DNA from: Immersiella caudata
Taxonomy: Eukaryota > Ascomycota > Sordariomycetes > Sordariales > Lasiosphaeriaceae
Length of the DNA stretch: 64,000 nucleotides
Direction of reading: 5' to 3'
Assembly: GCA_030512335.1 (NCBI GenBank)
Contig: JAULSU010000007.1
Span: 1,240,001-1,304,000, forward strand
Each line of letters opens with the position of its first letter. Positions within the stretch are counted from its first letter, which is position 1. A program made the position numbers and the translations under genes. The notes beneath the pieces are model-generated. The model made no database searches. It saw only the letters and a program-made list of their open reading frames with translations, and was not told where the DNA came from. Below are positions 1-11,100 of the stretch, one piece after another.

Positions 1-61
1 CGCGGATCAATACCACCTGGCTACAGACTTCAAAGTTCTTGCCAAATGGGCGTGCTTCCAA

Positions 62-2194
62 ATGCGATATCAGAGGGAGAACCCTCGAGTGCCGCTGTCC
101 GCGTTTTCACCCGAGGACCAGTTGAAACTCTTCAAATCCCGCCACGAATACAAGTTTGAGCGCGACGAGAACAACCAATATCACCTGAAGAAGTATGAGG
201 CGGAAGAAGAGACGACGGTTGATCCCGACCTCGAGGCATTCATTCGCAGCCCCCGCTACGCGCGATACCTAGCAAAGAACTACCAGCTGATGTGCACCAT
301 TGAGGATGCTTCGCCTGATGCTGACGTCGTCAAAGCTGCTACGATCAAAGGGGCGAAGCTTGCCGGTTACAGCGATAATAACTCTGAGGTGATCGGACAA
401 TACGCATTCAACAAGCATGTCGATCAGTTCAGCAGGTCGCTCAAAGCCACATGGAAGCAAGAGAAGATCCAGCGACAGAAGGGACCTCATTCCGAGCTTG
501 AGCTTGACGCGCTGAACAGCCCTACTCTGGAACCAGTTCCAGAGGCGACTCTATCTCCAGTTGCTCAAGCCCCTTTGGTTCCCCAAGTTCCTCTCACTGG
601 CGTCGATATTCAGCGTATGGTTGAGGAGGGTTGGAAGGCTAGCGTCAAGAATGCAGTCTGCCAGGCACAGTCGGAACCCCAACCCTCTTTCTCCCCATCT
701 GATCTTCCTCAGTTCGCTCCTCACCAGTCGGTTCATCCTAAATTCCGTCCCACTCAATCGGTTCTTTATCAGACTACTCTTCGGGTTAAACCAGGTGATT
801 CTCCCTCTGCTAGTTCCAGCCCGCCTCACGGCAGCGAGACGACTGGAAACAGTCTCTCATCAGGAAGTCCACCATGCTTTCCATTTCAGGAAGAGAACAA
901 CTATTCTTCCCATTCCTCCCGCCTTTCAATTGACAGCGTGGACAGCCAGGCCAATCTTTTCAACGGAGGCGCGCCTGTCGATCCATTCTTCAATGACTTT
1001 CAGCAACATGGGTCTGCCAATCACCAGGAAGGCCATTTAGGTGCCGGGCTGAACCAGGTCTTCTACAGCAGAGCGGTGGCAGCTGGAGTCGCTTTCTCTG
1101 CCACACACCAGGGGGGATATCTTTCGTCGCCTGACGGAGACTTCGTCCCTATATCGACCACTCAGACCATCACACATGCTGCGTACGCGAGCTACTCTGT
1201 CACCGCTCCAGCGCCATCACAGTCTCCTTATAACTTCTGCCCTGCTCCTGTTTACGCCAGCCAGAGCGAAAGCGAAGCGTCTTTTGCAACCCAAAAGCCC
1301 ACCTCCACCGGCTACGCTCTGGCCGTCAGTCAGCCCTTCACTGGGATGACATGTTACGAGGTTCCGTCTCCTGGCGGCAAGGATGTGCTGGCTCCCGAGT
1401 ACTGGACTACGGTGGAAGGCAAAGCCCGGTACGCGATTGCCAAGACGCTTGTGCTGAAGATGGAGGATGCTCGGCTACTCAAGAACCCCGACACTGGCCA
1501 CGCTGCTAGTCAACCGCTCCACATTTTTGTCGATCTTTCCAACATCATCATTGGGTTCTACGATAGCCTCAAGATGAAACACGGCTTGCCGATTCAGAAG
1601 AGGGTAAGCCCGCCTCCGTTTTCGTTCAACAACCTTGACGCCATCATCACTCGTGGTCGCAACGTCGCCAAGAAGGTGGTTGCTGGCTCGATTGCCGGCA
1701 CCAAAAAGAGAAGGCCGGACTACATGCTGCAGGCCGAGGCGCTTGGATACGAAATGAACATTCTCCAACGCGTTCAAAAGCCTCTGTCGCCTACGTTTAA
1801 ACGAAAGTCCAAGAACGCTCGCGACCTAGAGTCAGCTACACCCGAGACCTCAGGCGACGATGGCTTTGCTGTGACGATGAAAAACGGCGAGCAAGGCGTC
1901 GACGAGGTCCTCCATCTCAAAATCCTCCAGAGCACTATCGATACGGATGGCGGTGCGACCATGGTGCTCGCTACCGGCGACGCAGCTCAGGCTGAGTATT
2001 CGGATGGTTTCAAGAGCAACGTCGAGCGAGCGTTGTCTCGTGGCTGGAACATTGAGTTGTGCGGCTGGAGCCGCAATATCTCGTCCGCCTGGCGCGAACC
2101 TGCCTTCACCTCCAAGTGGAGTGAGCAGTTCAGAATTATTGAGCTCGACGGTTTCTGTGAGGAATTGTTCGACATGACTATCGAGTCGCTCTAG
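62..2194 (+). CDS. NYN/PIN-type nuclease-like protein, possibly 5' truncated
   Basis: A 710-residue frame with no intron. The C-terminal third carries a NYN (PIN-like) ribonuclease-type fold: around residue 486 the segment IFVDLSNIIIGFYDSLKMKH matches the first acidic strand, and around residues 633-665 TMVLATGDAAQAEYSDGF followed by VERALSRGW matches the later 'GD' motif and helix of this family. The N-terminal two thirds is a charged helical region followed by a long Ser/Pro/Gln-rich, probably disordered stretch. NYN proteins are known RNases or RNA-binding factors; catalysis here is inferred. The frame stays open upstream from base 2 to the ATG at 62 and reads coding-like there, so the true start may lie outside the window. 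The nearest gene downstream is on the opposite strand. Confidence 0.75.
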   Translation: MRYQRENPRVPLSAFSPEDQLKLFKSRHEYKFERDENNQYHLKKYEAEEETTVDPDLEAFIRSPRYARYLAKNYQLMCTIEDASPDADVVKAATIKGAKLAGYSDNNSEVIGQYAFNKHVDQFSRSLKATWKQEKIQRQKGPHSELELDALNSPTLEPVPEATLSPVAQAPLVPQVPLTGVDIQRMVEEGWKASVKNAVCQAQSEPQPSFSPSDLPQFAPHQSVHPKFRPTQSVLYQTTLRVKPGDSPSASSSPPHGSETTGNSLSSGSPPCFPFQEENNYSSHSSRLSIDSVDSQANLFNGGAPVDPFFNDFQQHGSANHQEGHLGAGLNQVFYSRAVAAGVAFSATHQGGYLSSPDGDFVPISTTQTITHAAYASYSVTAPAPSQSPYNFCPAPVYASQSESEASFATQKPTSTGYALAVSQPFTGMTCYEVPSPGGKDVLAPEYWTTVEGKARYAIAKTLVLKMEDARLLKNPDTGHAASQPLHIFVDLSNIIIGFYDSLKMKHGLPIQKRVSPPPFSFNNLDAIITRGRNVAKKVVAGSIAGTKKRRPDYMLQAEALGYEMNILQRVQKPLSPTFKRKSKNARDLESATPETSGDDGFAVTMKNGEQGVDEVLHLKILQSTIDTDGGATMVLATGDAAQAEYSDGFKSNVERALSRGWNIELCGWSRNISSAWREPAFTSKWSEQFRIIELDGFCEELFDMTIESL

Positions 2195-3711
2195 GACGAC
2201 TAGTCGCAGGCGCTCCTCAGCGCAGCGACTCGCACATGGCGCTATTCCCAGTTGTGCATATATACACGCATGGCCTCTGTATCAGGTCCGTTTTCTCAGC
2301 ATTTACGGCGTATAGCTCGATTCGGCATATGGTTGTTGATCGGATCGCATCCGAGTCTGGCTACGGCCCATATCAGGAGTTTGAGCGTTGTTCTTATTTC
2401 CTATTTTCTTTTCATGGAGCATCTCGCGCTTTGCTCCTCGGCGGATTTCGGGTCCGGTTCTCCAGTATATTTATGACGGTTCGTCACACAGCGCCAACAC
2501 TCGAGCATCACTCACGCATTCTTCGCTCGGGCAGCTTTGCTGTTGACGCCTGTTTTCGCGTCACCCGGAACAATTTTTTTTATGACAAGTCGACTATCGG
2601 CACCACACATCAGACTCGACTAAGACACGAGCGGTAATGTTTCTGCGGCTGTATTTCAGGCGTTTTTAGGGGCGCGTTTTCCGCGGGTCACGACCACGAA
2701 TAACGATGAACGATCTCATGATTCGACATTTCCGGATGGGTCACATTGCGTTGCATAGCCTAACATGCATAGCCAATATGGGGTTCACGGAGTATGGGGT
2801 CAAGGGAAGGATTTTCCAACACATGGAAAGGGGATGAATTCATTTTTGTTTTCATTGCTTCGGTTTCTCAATCGCATCTCTCACTGGCATTACTGTCACT
2901 ATAGCCACAGGTTGCTGCCGGATGCATCGCCTGCATCACTGGCAGGGACATAGGCGGACGGGTCATTGGCTCTGTTCTCTCTCATTGTTCTATCCTGGGC
3001 GAAAAGCTCCGGGACCGGTTTGACTTCTGGAATGGTGGGGGTTCTGGAAACGAGGCTCGGTCAAGGGAGCGGTTGGTGCGATGGATCGGAACGGAGTAGG
3101 GGGGACTCATTGGAGTGGTGACAACAGTGGGAATGATGGACGGTCATGGAGGATACCCCTGATGGCGAATATGACATTTGCCACAAGTTATGGAGGTTTT
3201 GGGTGGGGCACAGGGCCCGCTTTTGAGAGCGCAGTGCGAAGAGCACTGGATAGCGTAGCCGAGGCTTCCCAGACTCTTTGGGCTTGCTGAAGCGATTGCG
3301 ATAGCGCTAAATAAATATTTGCCCCAACCTCTGTTCCGTTTAATGATGTTGTATAGTTTGGTGGTGTTTGGGGAGAAGGATTGCGGACCTGTAATGCTGT
3401 ATCGACGTTGGTTGGAGGGGTGTTGGGCTGTTTATGCTGGCATCGCAAGATTTGTAATGCAAGGGGAGAATGTTCGAGTCTCGTCTTGAGGGGTGTAGAC
3501 GTACTGCCTGATGAGGGAGTGAGCCAGACTGTCAATATTGTTGGTAGTTTGAAGGCTATCTAACCGACCAAAGGCGTTTGCTGTGACTCGTGGATGATGC
3601 CAAACAGGAACAACGGAACTGAACAGGCCAGCCACGCAATCTGTTTCAAATCTATCTGCGAGGGTCTTCCAAAGGACACAAAAATACACGAGATCGATCC
3701 CGACTATCTCA
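2195..3711. other. Intergenic, 1.5 kb
   Basis: Lies between the convergent 3' ends of the NYN gene and the mitochondrial carrier gene. It holds only short frames without recognisable motifs or coding-like composition. I see no tRNA, repeat or element in it. Confidence 0.6.
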
Positions 3712-4665
3712 CTAGCCCATCGTCACCTCCCTACTCGACTCATTCCCTTTCCCCCTCTGCCTCCCTGCCCCCAGCTGCATCATAATCCACTCATACACCG
3801 CCCACTGCACCGCATTCACAACAAACGCCCGCACACTACACACTCCCAACCCCCTGAAGAACGGCCGTATCCCCCCCTCCTTGTACGTCTCCCTCGCTAC
3901 CGCCCAAGCCCCCATCCTCTTCTTCCCAACCAACGCCTCCCCCTCTCCCCGTCCTTCCACCTGCGTCTGAGTCTGCACCCTCGTCTTAGTCACATCCAAC
4001 GGGAAAATACTCGCCCACGATAAAACTCCAGCTATCCCTCCACAGAGTAACACCCTCGCCGGCCCGTCTTCCTTTCCCCATTGCGTTGATGCCATGATGC
4101 GCGAAGAGAGCTCGTACCCCCAGAAGTAGAGGCCGTAGCCGATACTATCTCGGATGGCGGTGACGCCGCCGCCGAAGTAGAGACCTTTGATACCCTCGCG
4201 GTGGAGGACTCGGCGGGTGATGGACCAGGAGGAGGTTCGGGATGGGGAGAGTTGGGCGCGGCATTTGATGAGCTCGGTGGGGGTGGAGACGACCCAGGTG
4301 GCGAGACCGCCCAGGCAGCCGGCCAGGAAGGTGGTGTAGAGGTTTGAGCCGGTGGTGGGGGTGTTGGGGTTGGATGGGTTGGGACCGGAGGGGAAGAGGG
4401 AGTTGAGGGCAGCTTCGGAGCGGTTGTAGGAGATGAAGAGGAGGGCGTTGAGGGCGCCGTAGCCGAGGATGGGAGCGGCGGTGCCGGTTAGGAAGGGGCG
4501 GAGGGTGGAGGTTGGGGATGGGGTTGACGGTGAGATTGAGGGGACGGGGGAAGTGGGCTGGGAGGAGGAAGAGGCTTGGAGGCGGACTTTAAGGACGTCG
4601 AGGGGGTTGCCTATTATGATGCCGATGGCACCGGAAATGTAGCCGGCCCAGAAATCGGCGGACAT
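3712..4665 (-). CDS. Mitochondrial carrier family (SLC25) transporter
   Basis: A 317-residue, single-exon protein of the usual length for the family (about 300). It shows the three tandem carrier modules with their signature motif: PLDVLKVRLQ at 21-30, PTELIKCRAQ at 129-138 and PLDVTKTRVQ at 222-231. Family members are six-helix transporters of the inner mitochondrial membrane. The second module's 'PTELIK' and the C-terminal FVVNAVQWAVYEWI are reminiscent of the amino-acid/carnitine-type branch, but the substrate cannot be read from sequence alone. A Ser/Pro-rich loop (31-57) lengthens the first module. The start ATG at 4665 directly precedes the first transmembrane helix, as is normal because these carriers usually lack a presequence. 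Confidence 0.88.
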   Translation of the reverse strand: MSADFWAGYISGAIGIIIGNPLDVLKVRLQASSSSQPTSPVPSISPSTPSPTSTLRPFLTGTAAPILGYGALNALLFISYNRSEAALNSLFPSGPNPSNPNTPTTGSNLYTTFLAGCLGGLATWVVSTPTELIKCRAQLSPSRTSSWSITRRVLHREGIKGLYFGGGVTAIRDSIGYGLYFWGYELSSRIMASTQWGKEDGPARVLLCGGIAGVLSWASIFPLDVTKTRVQTQTQVEGRGEGEALVGKKRMGAWAVARETYKEGGIRPFFRGLGVCSVRAFVVNAVQWAVYEWIMMQLGAGRQRGKGNESSREVTMG

Positions 4666-5455
4666 GTTGAGATTAGGGGTGTTCTTGGGTGATCATTGGT
4701 GTTGGTTGGGGGAGCCGAGGTTGGTATCAAGGATCGAGGTGTAAGGTGAGGCTATCGTTTGAGACTTGGCATTGTTGTGGCACTTGGCAATTGTGACAGC
4801 GCGGACCTTATATCGCATGTCGCTTTGGAGTCAACAAATTGAAGAGATCGATCATATCTATCGTCATCACCGCTCCGTGTGTGAGGTTAGATCGCGGGGT
4901 TGGCGGGGCAGTTGATTGAAGTGGGGTACGGTGATACCGTTGGTAACCCGCTGAGCCTCGACAGGGATACGGCAGTAATTGCAAAGAATCACGAAGGGAT
5001 ACAGGAGATGAACGATGTGATGAGGTTCATGATCCAACAAGTGTTTTCCAAATTTCACAGGAAGCTCGCTCCCAGAGCTTGAGCATGCATATCGAGGGTG
5101 GATATTTCCGCCTTGTGGAAGAGCAGGAGACAACTCCAGCGCGCTGGAACATGTCCACGGGCCAGGATTGAGACTCTATGTGGGAGATATTCATTATTTT
5201 TCCTCTCCAACAGCAATGTAGACCGAAGTCTGTTGATCTTGACTGAATGCATTGAGATGGTGGCAGCCTGAGGCGACAGGGGTTCATCGGGTCTTGGCAG
5301 TCAGATGATCGCGTGGGCAGGCGCGTTCCGCCCCCGCCACTTGACGCGTCCCAAGTCAACAATTCAAGTTTCCTCGATTATCCCGAAAGCCAAACCCCAA
5401 GTTCAAGCCACAGGTGGAGGAATTGGCTTGATTCGGCAGCTATGTAAGAATCAGC
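4666..5455. other. Divergent promoter region, carrier / RAD54
   Basis: About 0.8 kb between two divergently transcribed genes. Short frames only. It should contain both promoters; I cannot point to specific binding sites with confidence. Confidence 0.5.
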
Positions 5456-5504
5456 GTTGAAACTTCGTTGAAACTTCGTTGAAACTTCGTTGAAACTTCG
5501 TTGA
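5456..5504. repeat. 11-bp direct tandem repeat just upstream of RAD54
   Basis: Four perfect copies of gttgaaacttc (5456-5499) followed by a partial copy gttga (5500-5504). It ends 10 bases before the RAD54 ATG at 5515, so it lies in the 5' leader or core promoter. Confidence 0.95.
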
Positions 5505-5514
5505 CTGAGCTGAC

Positions 5515-7929
5515 ATGGCTAGGACGAATCTGTTGTCAACGTCAAAGGCTGACAAGGAAAACGTCGCGCCCCGCGGCCGTTTCCCGACGCCGCGATCCCT
5601 CGACCGGTTGGCTCAGCCCTTCAAGTGCCCCGGCTCCGCGACGCGTACGGTATCGAGTGACCGTCCCGTACGAAAGAAGAGAAAAATCGACTACAAGGGT
5701 GCAGACGGAGAGGAAGACACAGACAAGCCGTGGACGAATGCCGACAGGCTGGCCCTGGCGAACCGCGACGCGAACAAGTTCCCGACGTTCCAGGTCAAGG
5801 ACAAAGACAAGGTGTTCCGGAAGGCCTTTTCGGTGCCGTTTATCAACAAAAATACTGCTGCGTACAATCCAAATCGACCACCACCCACGTTAGGATTGAG
5901 GCAGGGCGCTGTCTTTGTTGCGAAGCCGCTGCACGACCCTAGCGGCGAGTTTGCTATTGTTTTGTACGATCCCACAATAGATGACAAGCCGAAAAATACG
6001 CCGAAGCACGATGAAAAGCAGGAGGAAACCGCCGTCGCGAAGGTCGAACAGCCGCTCATGCACAAGAGCTTGGCCGAGATCCTCGGCATCAAGAAAAAGG
6101 TCGAGGGAGAGCATCCGAGAGTTCCGGTCGTCATTGATCCAAGACTTGCCAAAGTGCTTCGACCACATCAGATCGAAGGTGTGAAGTTCATGTACAGATG
6201 TGTAACTGGCATGATTGACGAGAAGGCCAATGGGTGCATCATGGCGGATGAGATGGGTCTCGGAAAAACGCTGCAGTGTATCACCCTCCTGTGGACTCTG
6301 TTGAAGCAGTCCCCTGATGCCGGGAAGACCACGATTCAGAAAGCCATTGTCGCATGTCCCTCGAGTTTGGTTCGCAACTGGGCGAACGAGCTCGTCAAAT
6401 GGCTTGGTGCTGACGCCATAACACCCTTCGCGATCGACGGAAAGGCCTCGAAAGAGGAACTGACCAGGCAGCTCCGACAGTGGGCCATTAGCAGTGGCCG
6501 CGCGGTCACCAGGCCGGTTATCATTGTGTCTTACGAGACCCTTCGTCTCAATGTTGAGGAACTTAAAAACACGTCGATCGGACTCATGCTTTGCGATGAA
6601 GGACATCGTCTCAAAAATGGCGACAGCCAGACCTTCATGGCCCTGAACAACCTCAATGTTTCCAGACGGGTCATCCTTTCGGGCACGCCGATTCAGAACG
6701 ACCTCTCGGAGTACTTTTCGCTCATTAGCTTCGCCAACCCTGATCTACTCGGCACTCGCCTGGAATTCCGGAAGCGTTTTGAGCTCCCCATCCTTCGGGG
6801 CCGCGATGCTGATGCTTCTGAAGCTGAGCGTAAGCGTGGCGACGAGTGTCTGGCTGAGCTCTTGGCCATCGTCAACAAGTTCATCATCCGCCGCACAAAC
6901 GATATTCTGTCCAAGTACCTGCCCGTCAAATACGAGCACGTCGTCTTCTGCAATCTAGCTCCCTTTCAGCTGGACCTCTACAACTACTTCATCAAGTCGC
7001 CGGATATCCAGGCTCTCCTTCGCGGCAAGGGCTCTCAGCCGCTCAAAGCCATTAACATTCTCAAGAAGCTTTGCAACCACCCCGATCTGCTGGATCTCGC
7101 TAATGACCTCCCCGGCTGCGAGGATTGCTGGCCAGAGGATTACGTCCCCAAGGATGCTCGCGGGCGCGATCGCGACGTTAAGCCATGGTACAGCGGCAAG
7201 ATGCAGGTCCTGGACCGAATGCTGGCTCGTATCCGCGCCGACACCAATGACAAGATCGTCCTGATTAGCAACTACACCCAAACCCTTGATCTTTTTGAGA
7301 AGCTCTGCCGACACCGCGGCTACGGCAGTCTGCGACTGGACGGCACGATGAACGTCAACAAACGCCAAAAGCTGGTTGACAAGTTCAACAACCCAGACGG
7401 CGGGGAGTTCGTCTTCCTTCTCTCCAGCAAAGCCGGTGGTTGTGGTCTCAACCTCATCGGTGCCAACCGTCTTGTGCTGTTTGACCCCGACTGGAATCCC
7501 GCCGCTGATCAGCAAGCACTTGCTCGAGTGTGGCGTGATGGCCAAAAGAAGGATTGTTTCGTTTACCGCTTTATTGCCACCGGTACCATCGAAGAGAAGA
7601 TCTTCCAGCGACAGAGTCACAAGCAATCGCTTTCCTCTTGCGTTGTCGATTCCGCCGAGGATGTCGAGCGACATTTCAGTCTGGACAGCTTGCGTGAGCT
7701 GTTCCAGTACCGTGGGGATACTCGCAGCGACACGCACGACACATTCAAGTGCAAGCGCTGCAAGCCGGATGGGAAGCAATTCTTGAAGGCGCAGGCCATG
7801 TTGTACGGTGATACGAGCACATGGAATCACTTCGCAAATGAGGCGCTGGAGCCTATTCAGGATCACCTGCTGCGGCAGGAGTGTGGCGAGCCGGAGGTCA
7901 GCGCGGTGTTCCAGTATATCTCTCACTGA
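5515..7929 (+). CDS. RAD54: DNA repair and recombination ATPase RAD54
   Basis: An 804-residue Snf2-family dsDNA translocase that works with Rad51 in homologous recombination in the nucleus. Visible features are the Rad54-type N-terminus with AQPFKCP (33-39), the Walker A motif DEMGLGKT (245-252), Walker B DEGH (361-364), motif III SGTPIQNDL (389-397), and the C-terminal helicase lobe with GGCGLNLIGANRLVLFDPDW then NPAADQQALARVWRDGQ. The C-terminus carries Cys-x2-Cys (CKRC), as in Rad54 zinc-binding tails. The length is close to fungal orthologues (Neurospora mus-25 is the same family). The frame is uninterrupted, with no intron. The ATG at 5515 follows a tandem repeat directly; no in-frame alternative is better supported. 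Confidence 0.95.
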   Translation: MARTNLLSTSKADKENVAPRGRFPTPRSLDRLAQPFKCPGSATRTVSSDRPVRKKRKIDYKGADGEEDTDKPWTNADRLALANRDANKFPTFQVKDKDKVFRKAFSVPFINKNTAAYNPNRPPPTLGLRQGAVFVAKPLHDPSGEFAIVLYDPTIDDKPKNTPKHDEKQEETAVAKVEQPLMHKSLAEILGIKKKVEGEHPRVPVVIDPRLAKVLRPHQIEGVKFMYRCVTGMIDEKANGCIMADEMGLGKTLQCITLLWTLLKQSPDAGKTTIQKAIVACPSSLVRNWANELVKWLGADAITPFAIDGKASKEELTRQLRQWAISSGRAVTRPVIIVSYETLRLNVEELKNTSIGLMLCDEGHRLKNGDSQTFMALNNLNVSRRVILSGTPIQNDLSEYFSLISFANPDLLGTRLEFRKRFELPILRGRDADASEAERKRGDECLAELLAIVNKFIIRRTNDILSKYLPVKYEHVVFCNLAPFQLDLYNYFIKSPDIQALLRGKGSQPLKAINILKKLCNHPDLLDLANDLPGCEDCWPEDYVPKDARGRDRDVKPWYSGKMQVLDRMLARIRADTNDKIVLISNYTQTLDLFEKLCRHRGYGSLRLDGTMNVNKRQKLVDKFNNPDGGEFVFLLSSKAGGCGLNLIGANRLVLFDPDWNPAADQQALARVWRDGQKKDCFVYRFIATGTIEEKIFQRQSHKQSLSSCVVDSAEDVERHFSLDSLRELFQYRGDTRSDTHDTFKCKRCKPDGKQFLKAQAMLYGDTSTWNHFANEALEPIQDHLLRQECGEPEVSAVFQYISH

Positions 7930-8192
7930 GCGAGAGATTGTGCTGTGGGAACTGTCTTCACATTTTTGGAGTTTGGGAGCAAAACAAAGCGGTGGTTTCT
8001 GGAGACTTTGGAGGGCGCATGGAGATGGACGACGATATATGATTCAGAGGGGGGATCTTGACAAAGTAGAGGCAGGTGCATGTACTCGAACGCAAAGCAA
8101 GCGAATCAATTCATTCTTAATTCCAACGCTCGGTATGTTCACTGTAGCTGTGTTTCATACATGGCGTCTGTCCTGTCTTTCTACATGTCTGT

Positions 8193-11100
8193 CTACAACT
8201 CATCTTTCTTCGTCGCCGTCTCCTGGTGCGTCCTGCTCTTCGTATTCCTATCCGCCTGCGCCTGGCCCTCCTTCCTCCTCTTCACCAACGCCGCGATCTC
8301 CTCGTCATACTCCGTCCACTCGGGCACCTGTCTCCTCGCCCGATCCAGCTTCGGCTCCTTTGTCTGCGGGTTATTGCATAAATCGATCGTCTTGGCCGTC
8401 TTCAGCGTCTCATCGCTGCACCACGTCTCGCACCACAGCCAATCTTGCGGCAGGCTGTAGATCGGAATCTGGAACTGCATGTGGTTCGGCAGATCTTGAT
8501 CCAAATTTGCGAGCGAACCCGGATCCGCACTGAGCGTGTGATACTGCTGGCGCAGCCGATCGCCCGCGGCCAACTCTCTGAACTTCTGCAGGTCTACCAC
8601 GTACAGCGCGCTGATGTGGTAGGGCTGGCCCTTGAGGTACGTCTCCCAGTAGCCCGTCTTCCAGAAGCGGAAACCCTCCATCTCGGTGCGGGAGTCGCAC
8701 ATGGGGGTGAATCCGTAGGGTGCGCCTTCGAGATCAAGAGTGACGAGGTCGTACATGTCGGTGCGGACGATCTGGTCTGCGTCGACGAAGATGACCTTGT
8801 CGAGGGAGAGGGGGAAGAGGACGTCGAGGAAGAGGATCTTGTAACCCCAGATCTCGCGCTGCTTCTCCTTTTGTTGGCGGAGCCAGTGTGGCCATTTGTA
8901 GGTGACCATCTCATACTTGAAGCCGTATTCGGCGGCGAGAACGGGGATGAAATCTTTAAAAGAGGGGGAGAGGAACTGCTCGATGAACCAGAACTTGACG
9001 GTGTGTTTTGTGTGGCGCATGACGGAGACCATCATGATGTTGAGCATGCGCTCGTAGAGGTGGCCCGAGGCGACGGAGAAGATGTTGATTTCGGCGTGCT
9101 CGGTGTCAGAAAGGGATTTGATCTTTTTGCCACCGAGGATGCCTTCGGCGAACTTGAGGCCCTTGGCGACGATGCCTTCGGCGGAGGAGGATTTGGTCTC
9201 GAGGACGTCCGCCTCTTCCTTGCCAGGCTTGCGAGTGAGACGGGGGTAGAGGGTGGTACCCTGGAAGTCCATGAGAGCGATTTCGTTGGTCTCATCACCG
9301 GGAACTTTGGAGTAGCCTTGGGCGCCGACGGACTCCAAAGTGAAAATGTCGGAGCTACGTCCCTCTTTGAGGCTGATTGTGTAGACCCCAGGGTTGGCTT
9401 TGAACTGGAAGAAGCCGAGGTTCGCCATGATGATGGTGTCGGCAAAATGAGGTTCCTTCTCAGTGCCGAGGACGAGTTGGACGCCTCGCGGCGGCGACCC
9501 GGCAGGAAGTTCTCTGGAGTGACCCTCGATGAGAATGTTCTCGAGCTCGTAGATGGCTTCGATATGTTCGGTGTTTCTCCTGGCCTTGATATCCTTGATG
9601 CGGATGTTGTCGAGGTCGTCCACAGACACCTTGGAGGTGACGAGCCAGGCAGGAGGTACATCCATTCCAGCGATGAGCAGAGTGTCGGAGGGCACACCGG
9701 CGAAGGTGGCCGAGAGGTCCTTAACACGACCGTGCTTGTCAAACTTGGGCGCGGACTCGAGGACGTAGCGGTAGAACCTCTTGACCGGAAGCTCCTGGAG
9801 AGCTGCCTGGGGGTTGAGGAACACTTGCAGATGGACGCCCTCAAGCTCCGAGAGGACCTTCAGGACAGCGGACCACTTCTGACCAACTTCGCTTGCGGGG
9901 TTGATGACGGCAACAAAGAAGATGGTCGCGGTCGAACGATCACCAACTTCAAAGGACGTGTGGGTCGAGTTCCACTGCTTGTACATGGTGGTCCTGACTG
10001 GGCTGGCCGAGTCAAAGATGCCCTGAGGAACGTCCGAGACACCAGAGAGAGCGGTCACCGATGATACCTTGGCAGAATCCAAGGGCCCGGACAGCTTGTC
10101 GCTAAAGCCAAGGCCTTCGACGGCCTTGATGACAGGGAGGATTCTGGCCTCCCGCTCGACCCTCAGGAGCTGCTGAAAGTCGTCCTTGACAAAGTCTTGG
10201 GCCGAGGCAATGGGACCAACAACTCGTCCGTTGAGAATGAGGACATTGCTACCAGCTGCAATGTTGGTGCTTGCCAGGAAGTTAGCCAGGGCAGCATCGT
10301 AAACGGCATCTGCCTCAAAGCTGCCCTCTTCAAGGATGGTCTCAAGATCGCGAAGTTGGGCGGGGTTGAGGAGGCTTGCCTCTCGAGCCTTCACTCGCTG
10401 AGTCAGAATGGAAGGGGAGCGCGAAACATCTGCTGGGTTGTGAACAATGTCAATGCGAACTGCCGGGTTCCCCTGGCGGAACTGGAGGGCGTAAAACAGC
10501 AGCTTCTGGCCCTCGACATTATCGAGATCTGCCACGACGGTAAGGGCAGCCCAGTCTTCCTTGGTAGATCCGGCATCCGCTTCAATGACGGGGACGTTGT
10601 TGAAAACGGCAGCATTCTCCGAGTACACCTTGTTGATGTTGACCACATTGAGAGCCTGGGCATCCTCGGGGAAGATGAAAGTGTTGCGGCGCTCAATGGC
10701 GCCCTCTAACAAGTGGCCAGCAATCCAAGTGGTATCGTTGATCTGACCAAAGTAGGCAGCTTGTTGAATAAATTGCATCTCCTGGCCAAGTCTTTGTTGC
10801 ATTGCTCTCAACCACATCTCGTCCCTGGGAATGGGGAACCCATTGAAGAAGACAACGGGATTCTCGGCAGTCGCCCGGAGACGTTCTGCCCAGTGCTTGG
10901 TGTAGTGGATCTGCTGCTCATGCTCCTCTGCCGAGAAAATCTCCTTGAAGGGCAGAGCCGTTGCCTCGCCCTTGGGGGTTCGGTCCTTGATCGCCTTGTT
11001 GAAGATTTCTTCATTAGGGGTGGCCGTCTTCTCGGCCTCGACGGACTGCTCGAGGTACGAGACTACGGCAGCCAAGCCGTACGTATCGTGGAGATGATAA

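Noticed and set aside
2236..2637. 133-codon frame after the NYN gene
   Set aside because: No motif, composition like random sequence, probably 3' untranslated region.
6955..7926. 323-codon minus-strand frame
   Set aside because: Antisense shadow of the RAD54 C-terminal half; no domain visible.
8445..10064. 539-codon plus-strand frame
   Set aside because: It is the antisense shadow of UGGT exon 2; Glu/Asp/Val/Gly-rich composition comes from complementing a GC3-rich gene.
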